Of a stretch of DNA of 6,409 nt, positions 3,660 through 6,409 are shown one piece after another (position 1 is the first letter of the stretch; every line of letters starts with the position of its first letter). Under the pieces are notes generated by a model. That model was not told the origin of the DNA and did not search any database. It was given only the letters and a program-made list of their open reading frames with translations. Where the stretch lies: assembly GCA_045612145.1 (NCBI GenBank), contig JAZKYN010000143.1, positions 1-6,409 of the forward strand, given 5' to 3'. The position numbers and the translations under genes are program-made. Source of the stretch: CAG-313 sp045612145 (GTDB lineage: Bacteria; Bacillota_I; Bacilli_A; ML615J-28; CAG-313).

Positions 3660-6409
3660 ATGAAAAAAATAAGTTCGAAATTTATTAAAATTTTAATGCT
3701 TATAAGTGTGATATTCTCTAGTTTACAAACACCTATTTATGTACTAGCTGATGAGTTAAATAATAATATTAACCAACCATCAGTAACACCAGAAAAAGGT
3801 GATATGAAATTAGGAATAGATGGAGAAATCACCAAAGAAGGAACTATAACAGTTCAAGCAGGTGATAAAGCACTTACTGAAGAAGGTGATATTCAAGTTA
3901 CTAAAACAGTAAGTGAAGTTGAAGGAGAAGATGGTAAATATAAGGTAGATTTTCTTATAAAAGGAGAAAATGTATCTACTGAAACCAATACAACTAAAGA
4001 TTCTTATACAGTATTTGTATTAGACTCATCTAGTAGTATGAGAGGAGAACCTTGGGATAAAGCGAAAGAAGCAGCTGTATCTTTTAGTCAATCATTTGTT
4101 GATGCTGGCTCAAATAATTACCTAGCACTAGTTACGTTCAATAGCTCAGGAAACCAACGAAGAGGTTTTCAAAATGCCGTAATTACAAATAGCATTTTAG
4201 GAAATACAAGTACAGGAACAAACTATAATGCAGGATTAACAAGTGCTTATAATTATTTAAATGCATTAAGTTCTGAAGTAAAAGCAAATGCATCTTTAAA
4301 TATTATATTTATAAGTGATGGTGAACCAAATAATCAAAATTATAACACAACACTATCTAATATAAAATCAATGGGTGTAAATATATATACATTTGCATAT
4401 AATTTAAATCCAGTAAGTGATGCAAATGCATATAACAGACTTAAAGCGATATCTACTGATAATAATGTAACTTCAATTGAATCTAGTAATATTGATTCTA
4501 TATTGGAAAGTTTTGTTAGTAAAGTAACAATACCAACACCAGCTGGAACAGATGCGACATTAACAGATGGAATTGGTGGGCAATTTAAAATAGTAACTGA
4601 AGATAATAAAGAAGTATCAGGATATGGAGTTAGTTATGAAAGCCCAAAAATTGCAGAAATCACAGAAGCAGGGACTACAATAACATTTTACATTCAAATA
4701 AATAAAGATGCCCCAACAGGATGGCATCAGACAAATGCGGGTTTTGAATTAGAATATACAGACTCGGAAGGTAATAAAAAAACAATTACATGTAGTGAAG
4801 ATCCATATGTATATTGGGTTCAAGCAAAATATGATTATATTGTAAATTATTATAAAGATAGTATTACAGAAACCAATTTATTGGAAACAGAAACAAGACA
4901 AGCTCCAGCTGGAACAGAAATTAATGAAACTAATGTTAATAAGAATAAATATCTAACAAAAGCTGGAATAAGTTATGAATATAAAAGTTTAACTCCAGAA
5001 AAAATAACTATAGATAATACTGGAGAGATAAAAGTTATCAATGTTTTATATGTTAAAGTTTATGGAGACTTAACAGTTAAACATATAGATACTGCAGGTG
5101 CTGATTTAATAGCACCAGTAAAAACTACAAAAGAAGTTGGGACAAGCTATACAACTAAATCAGAAAATATTTATGGATATACCTTAACCGAAACACCAAG
5201 TAATGCAACAGGTACATATACAAAAGAACCAATTACAGTAACTTACGTATATAGTAAAAATGAAGGTAATGTCGAAAATAACGAAGTTGTTAAATCTCAA
5301 ATAAATCAAATTATCGGAGTAAATTCAACATTCAAATACACATTAACATATAATGGAACTGTCAAAGATTATATTGGTTCTGCAACAGTAACATTAACTG
5401 ATAAACTACCATATGAAATATCTTCAATTAAATATGATGAAGGATGTTCATTTGATGAAACAACAAGAATATTAACATGTACAAAGACAGTAGAATTAAA
5501 TGAAAATAATCAAAAAGTTGATGCATTATTCAATGTTGAAGTAACATATAAAAACTTAACAGGAACAACAAATTTAGATGTATTAAATAAAGTTGAATCA
5601 ACATTAACATTGGGTGAATCTAATATTAAAGATGAAAGTGAAGTTACAGATACAATCTTATCTGGAAAAGTAACAGCAACATACGTAGACGAAAATAACA
5701 ACGAATTATCAGATTCAGAAACAACAACAGGACTAATAGACACAGCTTATGAAACTGAAGAAAAAACAATCTACGGATATACATTAAAAGAAGTTCAAGG
5801 TAATGAAACAGGAAAATATCAAACAGAGAAAATTACAGTAACTTACGTATATAGCAAAAATGAAGGTAATGTTGAAAATAACGAAGTTGTTAAAATTCAA
5901 ACAAATGAAATTATCGGAGCGAACTCAACATTTAAATATACATTAACATATAATGGTATTATTAAAGAATATGCAGGACAAGCTATATTAACATTAACTG
6001 ATAAACTACCGTATGAAATATCTTCAATTAAATATGATGAAGGATGTTCATTTGATGAAACAACAAGAATATTAACATGTACAAAGACAGTAGAATTAAA
6101 TGAAAATAATCAAAAAGTTGATGCAACATTTAATGTTGAAGTAACATATAAAAATTTAACAGGAACAACAAATTTAGATGTATTAAATAAAGTTGAATCA
6201 ACCTTAACATTCGGTGAATCTCATGTTAAGGACGAAAGCGAAGTAACAGATACAATTTTATCTGGAAAAGTAACAGCAACATACGTAGATGAAGAAAATA
6301 ACGAATTATCAGATTCAATAACAACAACAGGACTAATAGACACAGCTTATGAAACTGAAGAAAAAACAATCTATGGATATACATTAAAAGAAGTTCAAGG
6401 AAATGAAAC
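3660..6409 (+). CDS. Large secreted surface protein: VWA domain, MucBP-like modules and 200-residue repeats (3' end outside window)
   Basis: The frame starts at an ATG 6 nt after GGGAGG (3648-3653) and stays open to the right edge (916 codons). Residues 1-30 are a signal peptide: basic MKKISSKFIK, hydrophobic core, cleavage after VLA. A linker of about 85 residues precedes a VWA domain (about 116-290) with a complete metal-ion (MIDAS) site: D122-x-S124-x-S126 in VLDSSSSM, T187 in STGTNYN, and D220 in ISDGEPN. VWA domains with this site bind protein or matrix ligands through a metal and often form the tips of pili or adhesins. A beta-rich region (about 290-387) follows, then a MucBP-like module (about 391-468, opening YDYIVNYYKDS) and a MucBP domain (about 470-533, ending ITVTYVYSK). 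From residue 525 a 200-residue unit repeats: a DUF11-like beta domain (about 534-668; TLTDKLPYEI) plus another MucBP module (about 669-733). The second copy runs from 725 to the window end. An adhesin facing host or mucus is likely. A sortase LPxTG anchor is expected downstream but is not visible. Confidence 0.92.
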   Translation, partial: MKKISSKFIKILMLISVIFSSLQTPIYVLADELNNNINQPSVTPEKGDMKLGIDGEITKEGTITVQAGDKALTEEGDIQVTKTVSEVEGEDGKYKVDFLIKGENVSTETNTTKDSYTVFVLDSSSSMRGEPWDKAKEAAVSFSQSFVDAGSNNYLALVTFNSSGNQRRGFQNAVITNSILGNTSTGTNYNAGLTSAYNYLNALSSEVKANASLNIIFISDGEPNNQNYNTTLSNIKSMGVNIYTFAYNLNPVSDANAYNRLKAISTDNNVTSIESSNIDSILESFVSKVTIPTPAGTDATLTDGIGGQFKIVTEDNKEVSGYGVSYESPKIAEITEAGTTITFYIQINKDAPTGWHQTNAGFELEYTDSEGNKKTITCSEDPYVYWVQAKYDYIVNYYKDSITETNLLETETRQAPAGTEINETNVNKNKYLTKAGISYEYKSLTPEKITIDNTGEIKVINVLYVKVYGDLTVKHIDTAGADLIAPVKTTKEVGTSYTTKSENIYGYTLTETPSNATGTYTKEPITVTYVYSKNEGNVENNEVVKSQINQIIGVNSTFKYTLTYNGTVKDYIGSATVTLTDKLPYEISSIKYDEGCSFDETTRILTCTKTVELNENNQKVDALFNVEVTYKNLTGTTNLDVLNKVESTLTLGESNIKDESEVTDTILSGKVTATYVDENNNELSDSETTTGLIDTAYETEEKTIYGYTLKEVQGNETGKYQTEKITVTYVYSKNEGNVENNEVVKIQTNEIIGANSTFKYTLTYNGIIKEYAGQAILTLTDKLPYEISSIKYDEGCSFDETTRILTCTKTVELNENNQKVDATFNVEVTYKNLTGTTNLDVLNKVESTLTFGESHVKDESEVTDTILSGKVTATYVDEENNELSDSITTTGLIDTAYETEEKTIYGYTLKEVQGNE
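5231..5830 (+). repeat. 600-bp tandem repeat, copy 1
   Basis: This unit encodes 200 residues: the end of a MucBP module, one DUF11-like beta domain and the next MucBP module up to its ITVTYVYSK end. It aligns without gaps to the following copy at a 600-base offset. Similarity begins sharply near 5231; the MucBP sequence just before it (5069-5230) is clearly diverged from the equivalent part of the repeat. Confidence 0.95.
5831..6409 (+). repeat. 600-bp tandem repeat, copy 2 (cut by window end)
   Basis: 579 of 600 bases are visible. By hand comparison there are about 48 mismatches and no gaps against copy 1, roughly 92% identity. A 114-base block (6012-6125 versus 5412-5525) is identical, while about half the differences (24) fall in 5881-6000. 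More copies may follow beyond the edge. Confidence 0.95.

Noticed and set aside
5510..5743. Minus-strand open frame of 77 codons
   Set aside because: It lies inside repeat copy 1 of the surface protein on the opposite strand. The + frame has coherent domains, so this is a shadow.
5231..6409. Long repeat considered as a CRISPR array or mobile element
   Set aside because: The 600-bp units are contiguous, in frame and encode adhesin domains; there are no short repeats with spacers and no terminal inverted repeats or transposase.

Overview
The window is very AT-rich. Its coding regions use AT-ending codons, strong purine-rich Shine-Dalgarno sites, and TAA or TAG stops. An alpha/beta-type small acid-soluble spore protein (SASP) gene and a ThiI of the short form without a rhodanese domain point to a low-GC, endospore-forming Gram-positive bacterium (Bacilli or Clostridia side of the Firmicutes, plausibly a gut lineage). 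This placement is inferred from the genes and composition. All recognised genes lie on the + strand.

Layout: (1) 3-143, the tail of a gene entering from the left, probably a membrane protein. (2) 263-1240, a soluble, helical, charged protein of unknown family with a HELMH motif near its C terminus. (3) 1314-2492, thiI, the tRNA 4-thiouridine synthetase. (4) 2562-3191, a small single-pass membrane protein with two DUF5011-like beta domains outside the cell. (5) 3272-3481, the SASP. (6) 3660 to the right edge, the first 916 codons of a large secreted surface protein: signal peptide, von Willebrand A (VWA) domain with an intact metal site, MucBP-like modules, and a 600-bp repeat unit of which two copies are visible.

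The genes look like separate transcription units rather than one operon. Four good vegetative promoters are visible, each with a 17-nt spacer: before the genes at 263, 1314, 2562 and 3660. Clear intrinsic terminators follow the gene at 1240 and the SASP. The thiI promoter is folded into the terminator of the gene before it. ThiI and the SASP are neighbours in Bacillus subtilis too (from memory), so this part may be conserved backbone with the DUF5011 gene inserted; the surface protein is accessory in character.

No RNA gene, CRISPR array, insertion sequence or origin was seen, and no gap between genes exceeds 300 bases. Nothing here clearly amounts to a new multi-gene system. The items most worth a second look are the uncharacterised HELMH protein, the nested terminator-promoter, and the near-identical 600-bp repeats.
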